Assembly (NCBI RefSeq): GCF_014621695.1
Contig: NZ_CP061282.1
Span: 297,616 to 361,615 of the forward strand
DNA from: Streptomyces xanthii
GTDB lineage: Bacteria > Actinomycetota > Actinomycetes > Streptomycetales > Streptomycetaceae
Direction of reading: 5' to 3'
DNA length: 64,000 nt
Of this stretch, positions 35,726 through 44,307 are shown piece after piece (within the stretch, counting starts at the first letter, position 1; every line of letters starts with the position of its first letter). The notes under the pieces were generated by a model. It worked only from the letters and a program-made list of their open reading frames with translations. It had not been told where the DNA came from and did no database searches. The translations under genes were made by a program, and so were the position numbers.

Positions 35726-36679
35726 TCACCGGGCCGGTGTGGAAGTCCTGCGTGGCGTGCCGATCCGGTTGGCCAGGAGGGTTCCCGCGGTGGCCAGGGT
35801 GAGGCCGGCCAGGGTGAGCGGGCCCAGCCGCTGGTGGAGCAGGGCTGCCGCGAGGGCGGCGGTGGCCATGGGAACGAGGTAGAAGAGGCTGCTGACCTGG
35901 CTCGTGCCGTGCCGCTGGAGCAGGTGGTAGAGCAGACCCACGCCGACGATGGAGTTGATGAACGCGGCCCACAGCAGGACGGGCCAGAATCCCGCGGCGA
36001 AGGTGACGTCGAAGCCTTCCGCGAGCAGCGCGGGCAGGAGGGTCGCCGCCGCGGCGGCGAGGAGCTGCACGGCGTTGCCGGTGACGGGCTCCATGTCCCG
36101 GCAGTGCAGCTTCTGCCAGACGGTGCCGACGGAGATGCCGAGCAGACCGAGGAAGAGGAACGCGATCCCGGCCAGACTGCTGCCGTCGAGCTGGAGCCGG
36201 TCCAGGACGGCGAGCACCACTCCGCCGAGTCCGAGGGCGAGGCCGAGGAGCTGTCCCCGGGTGATGCGTTCGCCGAGGACGGGTACGGAGATCAGCGAGG
36301 CGAGCAGCGGGTAGAGCGCGATGACGAGCGCCGCGACGCCTGACGGGACGCCCCGCTCCATACCGGCGTAGATGCTGGAGAACTGCAGTCCCTGGACCAG
36401 CGTGCCGGTGACCAGGAGGTGGAGCAGGAGGCGTCCGCGGGGCAGCGGGAGGCGCCGCAGGAGCGCGACCGTGAGCAGGGCGCCGCCCGCGAGGGCGAAC
36501 CGCAGGCAGGCGAAGGTGAAGGGGGCCGCGTACCGCAGGCCGAGCGTGCCCGAGATGAACCCGGAGCTCCAGACCACGACGAGAGCGGCGCGCGCGGTGG
36601 CGTCCTTGCCGCGCCGGGCCGGGCGGGCCGGTGTGGTTCCGGCGTCCGGTGCGGCGGATTCCCGTAGGCCCGTGTCCAT
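35726..36679 (-). CDS. EamA/DMT family transporter
   Basis: A 317-residue membrane protein with ten hydrophobic helices in two EamA repeats (opening VVVWSSGFISGTLGLRYA and GISVGTVWQKLHC). RhaT/YdcZ-type DMT exporters move metabolites or amino acids out of the cell. The ATG at 36679 is followed upstream by 275 bp of regulatory DNA shared with the divergent LuxR-type gene. It may export the product or precursor of the adjacent biosynthetic locus, or may simply flank it. Confidence 0.88.
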   Translation of the reverse strand: MDTGLRESAAPDAGTTPARPARRGKDATARAALVVVWSSGFISGTLGLRYAAPFTFACLRFALAGGALLTVALLRRLPLPRGRLLLHLLVTGTLVQGLQFSSIYAGMERGVPSGVAALVIALYPLLASLISVPVLGERITRGQLLGLALGLGGVVLAVLDRLQLDGSSLAGIAFLFLGLLGISVGTVWQKLHCRDMEPVTGNAVQLLAAAAATLLPALLAEGFDVTFAAGFWPVLLWAAFINSIVGVGLLYHLLQRHGTSQVSSLFYLVPMATAALAAALLHQRLGPLTLAGLTLATAGTLLANRIGTPRRTSTPAR

Positions 36680-36774
36680 GGCGTCCCCTGCCGTCGAGCG
36701 CGCAGCGCGGTGGATGTTCTTAAAACTGCACGTTAGTACGAGATATTGCCCGGTTCTTCCTGGGAGGGCGGGCT

Positions 36775-36790
36775 TGCAGCAACCTGCAGG
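36775..36790. promoter_or_regulatory. Shared cluster motif, site A
   Basis: TGCAGCAACCTGCAGG. The 12-mer TGCAGCAACCTG recurs exactly at site B (48731), and GAGGGC precedes both within 5 bp of the 12-mer. It lies upstream of the -35 element of the LuxR-type gene. Confidence 0.55.
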
Positions 36791-36826
36791 CGTGGGCGTG
36801 GGGATCCGGCCAACCTCTGGTTCGCG

Positions 36827-36855
36827 TTGACCCGGGCGCGAGCGGCTCGTACGGT
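36827..36855 (+). promoter_or_regulatory. Promoter of the LuxR-type regulator
   Basis: TTGACC (36827-36832) and TACGGT (36850-36855), 17-bp spacing, close to the sigma-HrdB consensus. The predicted start lies about 93 bp before the ATG. Confidence 0.65.
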
Positions 36856-36954
36856 ATGACGTACAAACGTGCTGTATTTAGAACGATCGAGGGCGGGCCG
36901 GCGGAGAGCCGGCAGCGAGCCGAAAACGGGGACCGGAGACAGGGAGTGGGCCCG

Positions 36955-38100
36955 ATGGGCGTCAGCTTTGAGGCACGCCAATTCCATGGGTTAGGGGGAG
37001 CGCAGGACCAGGAGGAGTTGTACGAGCTGGCGGCACGCATGCAGGTGCTGCGGCCGGACCGGGCCGCCGCCCGGCTCGGCTGGAGCATCGAACGCACGGA
37101 TCAGGCGGTGCGACTCCTCGCGGAGGCCAAGCTGCTGCAGCCGCTGCCCGGCGACGAGTGCGCCTTCCGGCCGGTTCCGCCCAGGGCGGCCGCCTACCGA
37201 CGGCTGGCCCCCTTGCAGGAGCAGATCCAGCGGATGGAGCGCCGCTCCCGGGAGATCCAGGCCGAGCTGGTCGGCTTCCACCGGGCCCGCGAGGAAGCGC
37301 TCGGGGTGGCGTGCGACACCGACACCGACACCGACGCCGACAGTGCCGCCACCGGCGAGAGCGGCGAGGGCTTCGGGTGGGCGGCCGGCCGTGAGACGCT
37401 GCGGATGCTGATCGGTGAGGAAGCGCTCCAGGAGGAGATCACCGCCGCCCTGTCGTCCTGCGCGCGCGACGTGCTGCTCGCGCGCCCGGGCACCGGCTGG
37501 TGGGCCACCACCATGCAGCACTGCGCCGAGGCGTCGATCGGATCCCTTCAGCGGCGCGACGTCGACGTGCGCGTCATCCAGCACCACGCCGCCCGCTTCG
37601 ACCCCGCCACACGGAAGTTCGCCGCCGCCCTGTCCGACGGCGGAGGCGCGGTCCGGACGCTGGCCGGCCCCTTCGAGGGCGTCATCCTGATCGACCGTCA
37701 GGTCGCGATCGTCCCGCTGGAGGAGGCTCACCTCGCCGTGGTCGTCCACCAACCCGGCCTCGTGCGCTTCATGGTGGAGGTCTTCGAGCGGACCTGGCGG
37801 GTGGCCAAGGACTTCGCGGGACAGTGCCGTACGACCGAGGTCAGTAAGCTCGTATCGGACGTGCAGGGCGCTATCATCCAGCTCCTCGCCGAAGGAAAGA
37901 CCGACGAGGTCATCGCGCGACGCATCGGGGTGAGCGTGCGTACCTGCCGCCACCACATCGCCAAGATCTACGACGAGCTCGGCGCCCGCAGCCGGTTCCA
38001 GCTGGGCGTCATGATTGCCAGATCCGGGCTTCTGGAGCAGGTCCAGAACGGCCCGCACGGATGTGAGGCGGGCGCGGTGCGTTCCCTCACCGCAACCTAG
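36955..38100 (+). CDS. LuxR-type pathway regulator with TTA codon
   Basis: A 381-residue regulator without receiver domain: N-terminal TrmB-like winged helix (ELAARMQVLRPDRAAARLG), a long helix, an Asp/Thr-rich linker (DTDTDTDADS, about 120-130), a phospholipase-D-like middle, and C-terminal LuxR HTH (RRIGVSVRTCRHHIAKIYDEL). Codon 13 is TTA (36991-36993), the rare leucine codon read by bldA tRNA, so synthesis should be tied to development. ATG at 36955 follows AGGGAG. It is 9 bp upstream of an XRE-cupin gene. It is the obvious candidate activator of the following locus. Confidence 0.88.
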   Translation: MGVSFEARQFHGLGGAQDQEELYELAARMQVLRPDRAAARLGWSIERTDQAVRLLAEAKLLQPLPGDECAFRPVPPRAAAYRRLAPLQEQIQRMERRSREIQAELVGFHRAREEALGVACDTDTDTDADSAATGESGEGFGWAAGRETLRMLIGEEALQEEITAALSSCARDVLLARPGTGWWATTMQHCAEASIGSLQRRDVDVRVIQHHAARFDPATRKFAAALSDGGGAVRTLAGPFEGVILIDRQVAIVPLEEAHLAVVVHQPGLVRFMVEVFERTWRVAKDFAGQCRTTEVSKLVSDVQGAIIQLLAEGKTDEVIARRIGVSVRTCRHHIAKIYDELGARSRFQLGVMIARSGLLEQVQNGPHGCEAGAVRSLTAT

Positions 38101-38109
38101 GACTCGTAC

Positions 38110-38715
38110 ATGGACCACGCCGAAGCCGCACCCGCATCCGCATCCGCCGCAGCACAGCAGCCCCCGGAGCTCGGCTACCCCCGCCCCGGCGAGGTGCTGC
38201 GCCGACTGCGGACCCAGCGCGGGATGTCCCTGCGCAACGTCGCGGCGGAATGCGGCCTTTCGGTGTCGTTCCTCGCGGGCCTCGAACGGGGCGAGACAGA
38301 CATCGCCCTGGAGCGGCTCAGCCGCCTCGCCGCGGTGTTCGGCCACGACGTGGGGTCCTTCCTGGGCTTCTCGCGCGGCCGGGCCACACCGTCCGTCTTC
38401 CCGCTCGAGACCCAGGAGCAACTGGAGCGGGCGCCCGGAGTCACCTACCACGTCCTGAGGTCCCCGGAACTCGGCTACCAGGTGATCACCGCTCACTTCC
38501 AGCCCGGCAGCGAGCTCGGCGAGCACCTGCAGCACGAGGGGACCGACCTCATCGTGATGACCGAGGGCACCCTGGTGGCCCGCTACAACGGCGTGGACTA
38601 CGAACTGCGCGCCGGCGACTGCGCCCAGTGGTCGGCGGGCTATCCGCACACCTTCCGCAACGACAGCGACGAGCCCGCCCGGTTCATCGGCGTGCTCTTC
38701 TCGAGCCTCTACTGA
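38110..38715 (+). CDS. XRE-cupin regulator
   Basis: A 201-residue protein with an N-terminal Cro/C1-type HTH (LRRLRTQRGMSLRNVAAECGLSVSFLAGLERG) and a C-terminal cupin (GSELGEHLQHEGTDLIVMTEGTLVARYNG, YPHTFRN). Such proteins sense a small molecule through the cupin and repress or activate amino-acid or metabolite genes. ATG at 38110 is 9 bp after the luxR stop, suggesting one operon. It may sense the product or a diamino-acid intermediate; this is inference. Confidence 0.88.
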   Translation: MDHAEAAPASASAAAQQPPELGYPRPGEVLRRLRTQRGMSLRNVAAECGLSVSFLAGLERGETDIALERLSRLAAVFGHDVGSFLGFSRGRATPSVFPLETQEQLERAPGVTYHVLRSPELGYQVITAHFQPGSELGEHLQHEGTDLIVMTEGTLVARYNGVDYELRAGDCAQWSAGYPHTFRNDSDEPARFIGVLFSSLY

Positions 38716-38776
38716 AGCCAGGGCCCCGCTCCACGCGCGGTCCGGGCCCTCACGAGAACAGGACTGAGGGGAATCC

Positions 38777-39808
38777 ATGCGCAGTGCCGGTGGTCCGCCG
38801 GGAAGCGGCAGAAGGCCCGCGGGCACCTACGCGGAGGTGCGGCTGCCGGACGGCGCGCGTGATCTGCTGGCGCAGCGGCTGGCGTCCGACAACGACCCCT
38901 TCGGCGACATCGACCGGGCGTCGGCCCGCTGCCACCAGGCATTCGCCCAGCTGCCCCTGGACGTTCTGCAGACCCTGCTGGACTTCGGCCGCCACCCGGA
39001 CGCGCCGGGCGTCGCCTTCCTGCGGAACCTGCCGGTGGACGCACTGCTGCCGCCCACCCCGCGCGACGGCGGGCCGAGCCTCGGCAAGCGGACGTTCGTC
39101 GCCGAGGGCGTGCTGCTCGGACTGAGCGGGCTGCTGGGCGAGCCCGTGGGCTTCCTCTCCGAGCGTGAGGGGCGCCTCGTGCACGACGTCGTCCCCGTCG
39201 CCCTCGGCGCCACCACCCAGACCAGCCAGGGCTCGCGGGTCTTCCTCACGTTCCACAACGACCTCGTGCACGACCGCCGGGACTGCTACAGCCTGCCCAG
39301 CCCCGATTTCGTCGTGCTGAACTGCCTGCGCGCCGACCGGGAGAACGCGGCATGTTCCTACTACGCCGACGCCCGTGACATCACCGGCCTGCTCGACGAG
39401 GAGACCCTTGCCGTCCTGCGCTCCCCGGTCTTCCGGATGAACGCGCCCGGCGGCTTCGTCAGCACACTCGCCGACCACGACGAGGCGTACTCCGCACCGG
39501 TGCCGATCCTGCGCGGGCCCGGAGAGTTCCCCGAAGTGGTCAGCGCCGCCAACGGAGTACGCCCGCTGACGGTGGCGGGACAGGCGGCGTTCGACTCCTT
39601 CCAGTCCGCCTGCCGGGCGGCCGCGCACGAGGTGCGGCTCGCACCCGGGCAGGCACTGCTCATCAACAACCGCAAGGGCGTGCACGCGCGTTCGTGCTAC
39701 ACCGCCCGCTACGACGGTCGCGACCGCTGGCTCCAGCGGACGTACGTGCGGCGCAATCTGTGGGACATCCGCCACCGCTCCGTGCCCGGGATCCGCCGCA
39801 TCCACTGA
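38777..39808 (+). CDS. Clavaminate-synthase-like 2-oxoglutarate oxygenase 1
   Basis: A 343-residue TauD/CAS-family Fe(II)/2-oxoglutarate oxygenase. Metal ligands: His160 and Asp162 in FHND, and His303 in KGVHARS; 2-oxoglutarate is probably bound by an Arg of RDRWLQR (317-321). Relatives (clavaminate synthase, VioC, AsnO) hydroxylate or cyclise amino acids such as Arg, Asn or beta-lactam precursors; those have HxE, here HxD. It closely resembles the second oxygenase at 42142-43170. ATG follows GAGGGGAATCC. Convergent with ATP-grasp A. Confidence 0.9.
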   Translation: MRSAGGPPGSGRRPAGTYAEVRLPDGARDLLAQRLASDNDPFGDIDRASARCHQAFAQLPLDVLQTLLDFGRHPDAPGVAFLRNLPVDALLPPTPRDGGPSLGKRTFVAEGVLLGLSGLLGEPVGFLSEREGRLVHDVVPVALGATTQTSQGSRVFLTFHNDLVHDRRDCYSLPSPDFVVLNCLRADRENAACSYYADARDITGLLDEETLAVLRSPVFRMNAPGGFVSTLADHDEAYSAPVPILRGPGEFPEVVSAANGVRPLTVAGQAAFDSFQSACRAAAHEVRLAPGQALLINNRKGVHARSCYTARYDGRDRWLQRTYVRRNLWDIRHRSVPGIRRIH

Positions 39809-39818
39809 ACACACCCGA

Positions 39819-39851
39819 CGGTGCACGGGGCCGCTCCGGCCCCGTGCACCG
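39819..39851. terminator. Bidirectional hairpin terminator
   Basis: GGTGCACGGGGCC and its exact complement form a 13-bp stem (15 with flanking pairs) between the convergent oxygenase 1 and ATP-grasp A genes. Confidence 0.85.
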
Positions 39852-39856
39852 GCCGG

Positions 39857-40864
39857 TCACCGCAGCTTGCCGGCGGTCCGCAGCGAGTCCAGGACCGCTC
39901 GTACGGCGTCGGTGGACTGGTCCTCACCCGTCACCCGCTTGTGGTAGCACAGGCCCGCCGGGTTCTCCAGATTGATCTCGATCACGTGCGGGTAGGCCAG
40001 GTCGACACCGGCGAAATGGATGCCGTGCTCGCCCAGTTGCTTCCCGATGCCGCGTACGAGGGTCTCCTCCTCCTCCGTGAGGCGCAGCCGCTCGTAGCCG
40101 GCCCCGACCGTCGCGTTGGCCCGGTTGTCGTTCTCCCGCGGGATCCGCAGGTACCCGGAGACGGGCTCCTCACCGGCGAGGATCACCCGCTTCTCCTGGG
40201 TGCGGGCGTGCGGCAGGTACTCCTGGAGGACGGCGTAGCGCTCCGCGCGGCCGATGACGGCGCGGCCGTAACTGTCGTAGCGGGACGTGGCGTTGCCGGT
40301 GGCGGAGCTGAGCAGCGCCGCGCTGTTGCGGTCCGCGTCGCTCACGACATAGACGTCGGCGCCGCAGCCCTCGTTCGGCGGCTTGAGCACCCACGGGCGG
40401 TCGGGGACGCCGTGGACCAGCCCGCCGAGGAAGCCGGCGTCGTTCGACACATAGGAGCTGGGCCGGTGCTCGGGCGGCACGAGGGCGCCGAGGGTGGTCT
40501 TGGAGTTGAGGAAGTACAGGGCGGAGGCCTCGTTCACGAACGGAACCCGCTGGTTGAGCAGCCACAGCAACTGGAAGTACTCCGTGCCCGCGTCCGGATG
40601 CGGGCCGCCGAACACCCAGACCAGGTCGAAATCGTCGACCGGACCCTGCGGGACCTCCGGCGGCGGCAGCGGGTCGCCGGGCGCGATCGGCCCGCGCAGC
40701 CGGGTCCGGTCGCAGGCCAGCACCGAGTCGTGCAGGGCCAGCGAGTGCACGTTCCCGATGTGCACCTCGTGGCCCTCGCGCAGCAGCGCGCTGGGCACGA
40801 GCGACTGGTTGTCGAGCTCGAACTCCGGCGCTCCCGACACCAGGACCAGAATCTTGTACGGCAT
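39857..40864 (-). CDS. ATP-grasp ligase A (glutathione-synthetase-like)
   Basis: A 335-residue GshB-type ATP-grasp enzyme. N-terminal Rossmann-like part, DLVWVFGGPHPDAGTEYF, central nucleotide-binding strand WVLKPPNEGCGADV, and metal-binding VIEINLENPAGL near the end. It forms an amide bond by activating a carboxylate as acyl phosphate. As last gene of the long minus-strand operon, 1 bp after ATP-grasp B, it probably adds one unit to a peptide-like product. ATG at 40864 is at the family start. Confidence 0.88.
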   Translation of the reverse strand: MPYKILVLVSGAPEFELDNQSLVPSALLREGHEVHIGNVHSLALHDSVLACDRTRLRGPIAPGDPLPPPEVPQGPVDDFDLVWVFGGPHPDAGTEYFQLLWLLNQRVPFVNEASALYFLNSKTTLGALVPPEHRPSSYVSNDAGFLGGLVHGVPDRPWVLKPPNEGCGADVYVVSDADRNSAALLSSATGNATSRYDSYGRAVIGRAERYAVLQEYLPHARTQEKRVILAGEEPVSGYLRIPRENDNRANATVGAGYERLRLTEEEETLVRGIGKQLGEHGIHFAGVDLAYPHVIEINLENPAGLCYHKRVTGEDQSTDAVRAVLDSLRTAGKLR

Positions 40865-40865
40865 G

Positions 40866-42113
40866 TCAGTTTCCCCTCGTGCTCTCGGCGTTCTCGGTGT
40901 CGTTCGCGTCATCGGCCTCGGAGAGACGGGCCATCAGCCACCGCTCCGTCTCCAGCAGCCGCGCCTCGACCTGCTCGGGCCCGTCGCCGCAGACGACGGC
41001 GAAGCACAGGTGATGGGCGCTGTGCAGCGTCACCGCGTCCGGGGCGAGCCGCGTGTTCACCTCGTAGTGGCGCACCCACGGGAACGGCGGCCGCCCAGGA
41101 GCCCTGACCGGGCGGCCCTGCGGCAGCACCGAGACGGAGCCGTGGACCTCGCCGGGCGTGTCCCGCGGCGGCTGCGGCACCGGCAGCCCGCACGCGGCGC
41201 GCAGCGTGGTGGCGTGCAGGTCCACTCCGTAGGTGAGCTCGGTCAGCTGGGGGATCCGGTCGCCGCCGACCCGCGAGGCGATCTCGCACAGCACCAGCTC
41301 GTCATCGGGGGTGTGGAACACCTCCAGGTGATACGCGCTCGTGCCCGGCGTGTCGAAGGCCGCGAGCACCCGGTCGAGGTACTCCTCCAGCCGGCGAGCG
41401 AACGCGCTCTCGGGACGCAGCTGCACCGAGCCGTTGTTGTGCCCGGTGAAGACCCCGAGGCAGCTGCGCAGATAGCGCGAGGAGGCGACGAAGCGGTAGC
41501 CCTCGGAGATGACCGCGTCGACGTGGTACATCGGGCCCTCGACGAACTCCTCCGCCATCAGGTCCTCGCGCCAGGGCCGCCGGCTGAAGGCGAGGAGGTC
41601 GTCCTCGTCGCGCAGCACCGAGATGTCGCGGGAGCCCCCCTGCTTGACGGGCTTGACGACGACGGGATAGGCGAACTTCTCGATGAAGGAGGTCAGATCG
41701 CCGAACGCGGTGAGCCGGGCGAAGCCCGGTACGCGGACGGCGCGGCCCGCCGTCTCCTTCATCACGGCCTTGTCGCGGAAGGCCAGCGCGCTCGCCCGCG
41801 ACTGGCCCGGCAGGCCGAGGTCCTCCCGGATGTGGGCGGCCCGCTCCAGGTCGTACTCGTTGTCGGTGACGACGTGGGTGAAGGTCAGTTCGTGCGCCAT
41901 CCGGCGGATCGCGAGCTCCGCGTACGGGATCGATTCGCACTGCGGCACGTACTCGTAGTGGGCGAGCCCTTCGGTGTGCGCGAGGTCGTGGTGGCTGAAG
42001 ACGTACAGGCGGTCCGCGCACTCGGGGAACATGGCCGGATAGTCCAGTACGGAACGGTAGTTGATGACGGCGACGCGGCCGGGCGCGTCGCCGTCCGGCG
42101 GGATGGTGGTCAT
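40866..42113 (-). CDS. ATP-grasp ligase B
   Basis: A 415-residue ATP-grasp protein like L-amino-acid ligases and carboxylate-amine ligases. Nucleotide/metal segments: YPVVVKPVKQGGSRDI, EEFVEGPMYHVDAVI and LVLCEIASRVGGDRIPQ. The N-terminal pre-ATP-grasp domain carries the substrate carboxylate site. It is coupled to ATP-grasp A (1 bp gap) and 28 bp after oxygenase 2, so the hydroxylated amino acid may be its substrate. Direction and partners of the amide bond are not visible. Confidence 0.88.
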   Translation of the reverse strand: MTTIPPDGDAPGRVAVINYRSVLDYPAMFPECADRLYVFSHHDLAHTEGLAHYEYVPQCESIPYAELAIRRMAHELTFTHVVTDNEYDLERAAHIREDLGLPGQSRASALAFRDKAVMKETAGRAVRVPGFARLTAFGDLTSFIEKFAYPVVVKPVKQGGSRDISVLRDEDDLLAFSRRPWREDLMAEEFVEGPMYHVDAVISEGYRFVASSRYLRSCLGVFTGHNNGSVQLRPESAFARRLEEYLDRVLAAFDTPGTSAYHLEVFHTPDDELVLCEIASRVGGDRIPQLTELTYGVDLHATTLRAACGLPVPQPPRDTPGEVHGSVSVLPQGRPVRAPGRPPFPWVRHYEVNTRLAPDAVTLHSAHHLCFAVVCGDGPEQVEARLLETERWLMARLSEADDANDTENAESTRGN

Positions 42114-42141
42114 GACGGGTCTCGCCTTCCGGAGGTCGTGC

Positions 42142-43170
42142 TCAGTGCAGGCGCCGGGAGCCGGGGACGGCCCGGTGACGGATCGGCCACTGGTCGCGGC
42201 GCACGTAGGTCCGCTGGAGCCAGCGGTCCCGGCCGTCGTAGCGCGCGGTGAACGAGGAACGGGCGTGCAGGCCCTTGCGGTTGTTGATCAGCAGCGCTTC
42301 GCCGGGGCGCAGGAACACCTCGTGGGCGACCTCCCGGCAGGCCTGCTGGAGCCGGTCGAGCGCCGCGCGGGCGGGCGCGCCGTGGGCACGGATCCCGTTG
42401 GCGGCGGCGGACACCTCGGGGCAGGAATCGGGCCCGCCGATCATCGGCACGAGCTCGGAGTACACCTCCGTGCCGCCCGCGACGTCCCGTACGTAGCTGC
42501 CGGGGGCGTTCATCCGGAACAGCGGGCTGCGCAGGATCTCCAGGGACTCCGCGTCCAGCACGTGGCAGATGTCGCGGGCGTCCGCGTAGTAGGTGCCGGC
42601 CACCCCGTCGTGGTCGGCACGCAGGCAGCTGAGCACGAGGAAGTCGGGGCTGGCCAGGTCGTAGCGTCCGCTCGCGTCGTGAACGATGTCGTTGTGGAAG
42701 TTGAGGAAGACGGAGGAGCCCTGGTTGGTCTGGGTCGTGGCTCCGGTCGCCACCGGGACGACGTCGTGGACGAGCCGGCCGTTCTTCTCGGTGGCGAAGC
42801 CCACGGGCTCGCCGAGCAGTCCGCTGAGCCCGAGGAGCACCCCTTCGGCGACGAACGTGGCCTTGCCCGAGCTCGGGCCGCCGTCGCCGGGTGTCGGCGG
42901 GAGAGAGGGGTCGGCCGGGGCGTTGCGCAGGTACCCGACGCCGGGCGTGTCCGCGTGCCGGCCGAAGTCGAGGATCTGTTGCAGCAAGGAGGCCGGCATC
43001 CGGGCGAAGGTCTGCAGATACCGGGTCATCAGCCGGTCGATGTCCCCGGCGGGCCCGTGCCCGGGCCGGGGCAGCGCGGCCAGCTGTTCGCCGAGCGCGT
43101 CGCGGACCGGATCCGGCAGGTCGATCGTGAGGAGTGTGGCGGGGCGGGCGGCGGTGGCGGGTGCGGTCAT
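42142..43170 (-). CDS. Clavaminate-synthase-like 2-oxoglutarate oxygenase 2
   Basis: A 342-residue sister of oxygenase 1, sharing long identical blocks (FVAEGVLLGLSGLLGEP, GRDRWLQRTYVRR). Metal ligands FHND and KGLHARS are conserved. Two recent paralogues in one locus suggest hydroxylation at two positions or of two building blocks. ATG at 43170. Located 33 bp after the aspartokinase gene and 28 bp before ATP-grasp B, so it is embedded in the biosynthetic operon. Confidence 0.9.
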   Translation of the reverse strand: MTAPATAARPATLLTIDLPDPVRDALGEQLAALPRPGHGPAGDIDRLMTRYLQTFARMPASLLQQILDFGRHADTPGVGYLRNAPADPSLPPTPGDGGPSSGKATFVAEGVLLGLSGLLGEPVGFATEKNGRLVHDVVPVATGATTQTNQGSSVFLNFHNDIVHDASGRYDLASPDFLVLSCLRADHDGVAGTYYADARDICHVLDAESLEILRSPLFRMNAPGSYVRDVAGGTEVYSELVPMIGGPDSCPEVSAAANGIRAHGAPARAALDRLQQACREVAHEVFLRPGEALLINNRKGLHARSSFTARYDGRDRWLQRTYVRRDQWPIRHRAVPGSRRLH

Positions 43171-43203
43171 GTGTGGTCCTCTTCCGGTGGTGTCGTCGGC
43201 CGG

Positions 43204-44307
43204 TCAGGCGTGCGCCGGTGCCAGGGCCTGACCGGCCGCGGTGTCCAGGCCGTCGTGCAGGCGCTGCGCGAGCCGTACGGCGTCCGGTCCGTCGGGGGCG
43301 ATGTGCACGGTGGCCCGGCCGGCGTGCAGCTCGGTGACCGGGACGCCCGCCTCGCGGGCGGGCGGCAGGCCGTGTCGCAGCCGGGTGGCCTCCGGGTCCG
43401 TGTAGCCACCGATCAGGGCGACGTGCGGTCCCTCCGCCAGACGCAGCGCCGCCACGCCGTCGGCGCGGAACGCCCGGTGCGCCCGGTCCGCGGCGGCCCG
43501 GTCCGGATAGGCGAGGACGCGTGAGCCGAGGTCGAGGACGACCGCTCGGGCAGCGGCTTCACCCGGCCCGATGACGGTTCCCCTGGTGAAGGGTTCTGTG
43601 TTGTGCCGGCAGACGATCTCGACCCGGTGGCGCTCCGCGAGGCGCACCGCGCGATGGTGCAGCACCTTGGCCCCGTGGTGGGACATGGCGGCGGCGTCGG
43701 CGTAGGAGACGGCGGGCAGCAGCCTGGTTCCGGTGACCCGGTTGGGATCGCAGCTGTGGATGCCGGCCACGTCGGAGTGGATCTCGCAGCGGTCCGCGCC
43801 GAGCGCCACGGCCGCGGCCACGGCGGAGAGGTCGGAGCTGTTCTTGCCGAGCCAGGTGGGCCGTCCCCGGTCGTCGGCGGCCTGGCCGCCCGGGACGACC
43901 ACCACGTCGTGCTCGCGCAGGGCGCGGCGCAGCGGCTGGGGTGCGATCCGTTCGAGCCGGGCCCACATGAAGGTCTCGTCGGTGGTGAACCCGCTCTCGT
44001 GCCCGGCCAGTACGGTGGCGCGGCGTCCGAGGCGGTGCAGCGCCGCCGCCAGGAGATGGGCGCTGACCGTGTCGGCGAGCGTGAGCAGTCCGGCCACCCG
44101 GTCGCCCCCGGGGTGCGGGCTCACCTCGTGCAGCCGGCCGCGCAGCGCTTCGGTCTCTCCCGGCATCGCGCTGACGACGACCGCGAGGCGGCGGCCGGAA
44201 GAGGCGATGCGGGAGTCCAGGCAGCGGGCCAGTTCCCCGTACGCGTCGGGCGTCGCGAAGCTGGAGCCGCCGAACTTGAGCACCAGCGGGGCACCGGCCG
44301 CACTCAC
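43204..44307 (-). CDS. Aspartokinase paralogue
   Basis: A 367-residue amino-acid kinase. KFGGSSFATPDAY opens the kinase domain, and LGKNSSDLSAVAAA and HSDVAGIHSCDP are typical of aspartokinases. The C-terminal part is short (usual enzymes exceed 400 residues) and only weakly like the ACT repeats that mediate Lys/Thr feedback, so it may be feedback-free. It phosphorylates aspartate or, in this context, 3-methylaspartate. GTG at 44307 overlaps the semialdehyde dehydrogenase stop by 4 bp. Confidence 0.87.
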   Translation of the reverse strand: MSAAGAPLVLKFGGSSFATPDAYGELARCLDSRIASSGRRLAVVVSAMPGETEALRGRLHEVSPHPGGDRVAGLLTLADTVSAHLLAAALHRLGRRATVLAGHESGFTTDETFMWARLERIAPQPLRRALREHDVVVVPGGQAADDRGRPTWLGKNSSDLSAVAAAVALGADRCEIHSDVAGIHSCDPNRVTGTRLLPAVSYADAAAMSHHGAKVLHHRAVRLAERHRVEIVCRHNTEPFTRGTVIGPGEAAARAVVLDLGSRVLAYPDRAAADRAHRAFRADGVAALRLAEGPHVALIGGYTDPEATRLRHGLPPAREAGVPVTELHAGRATVHIAPDGPDAVRLAQRLHDGLDTAAGQALAPAHA

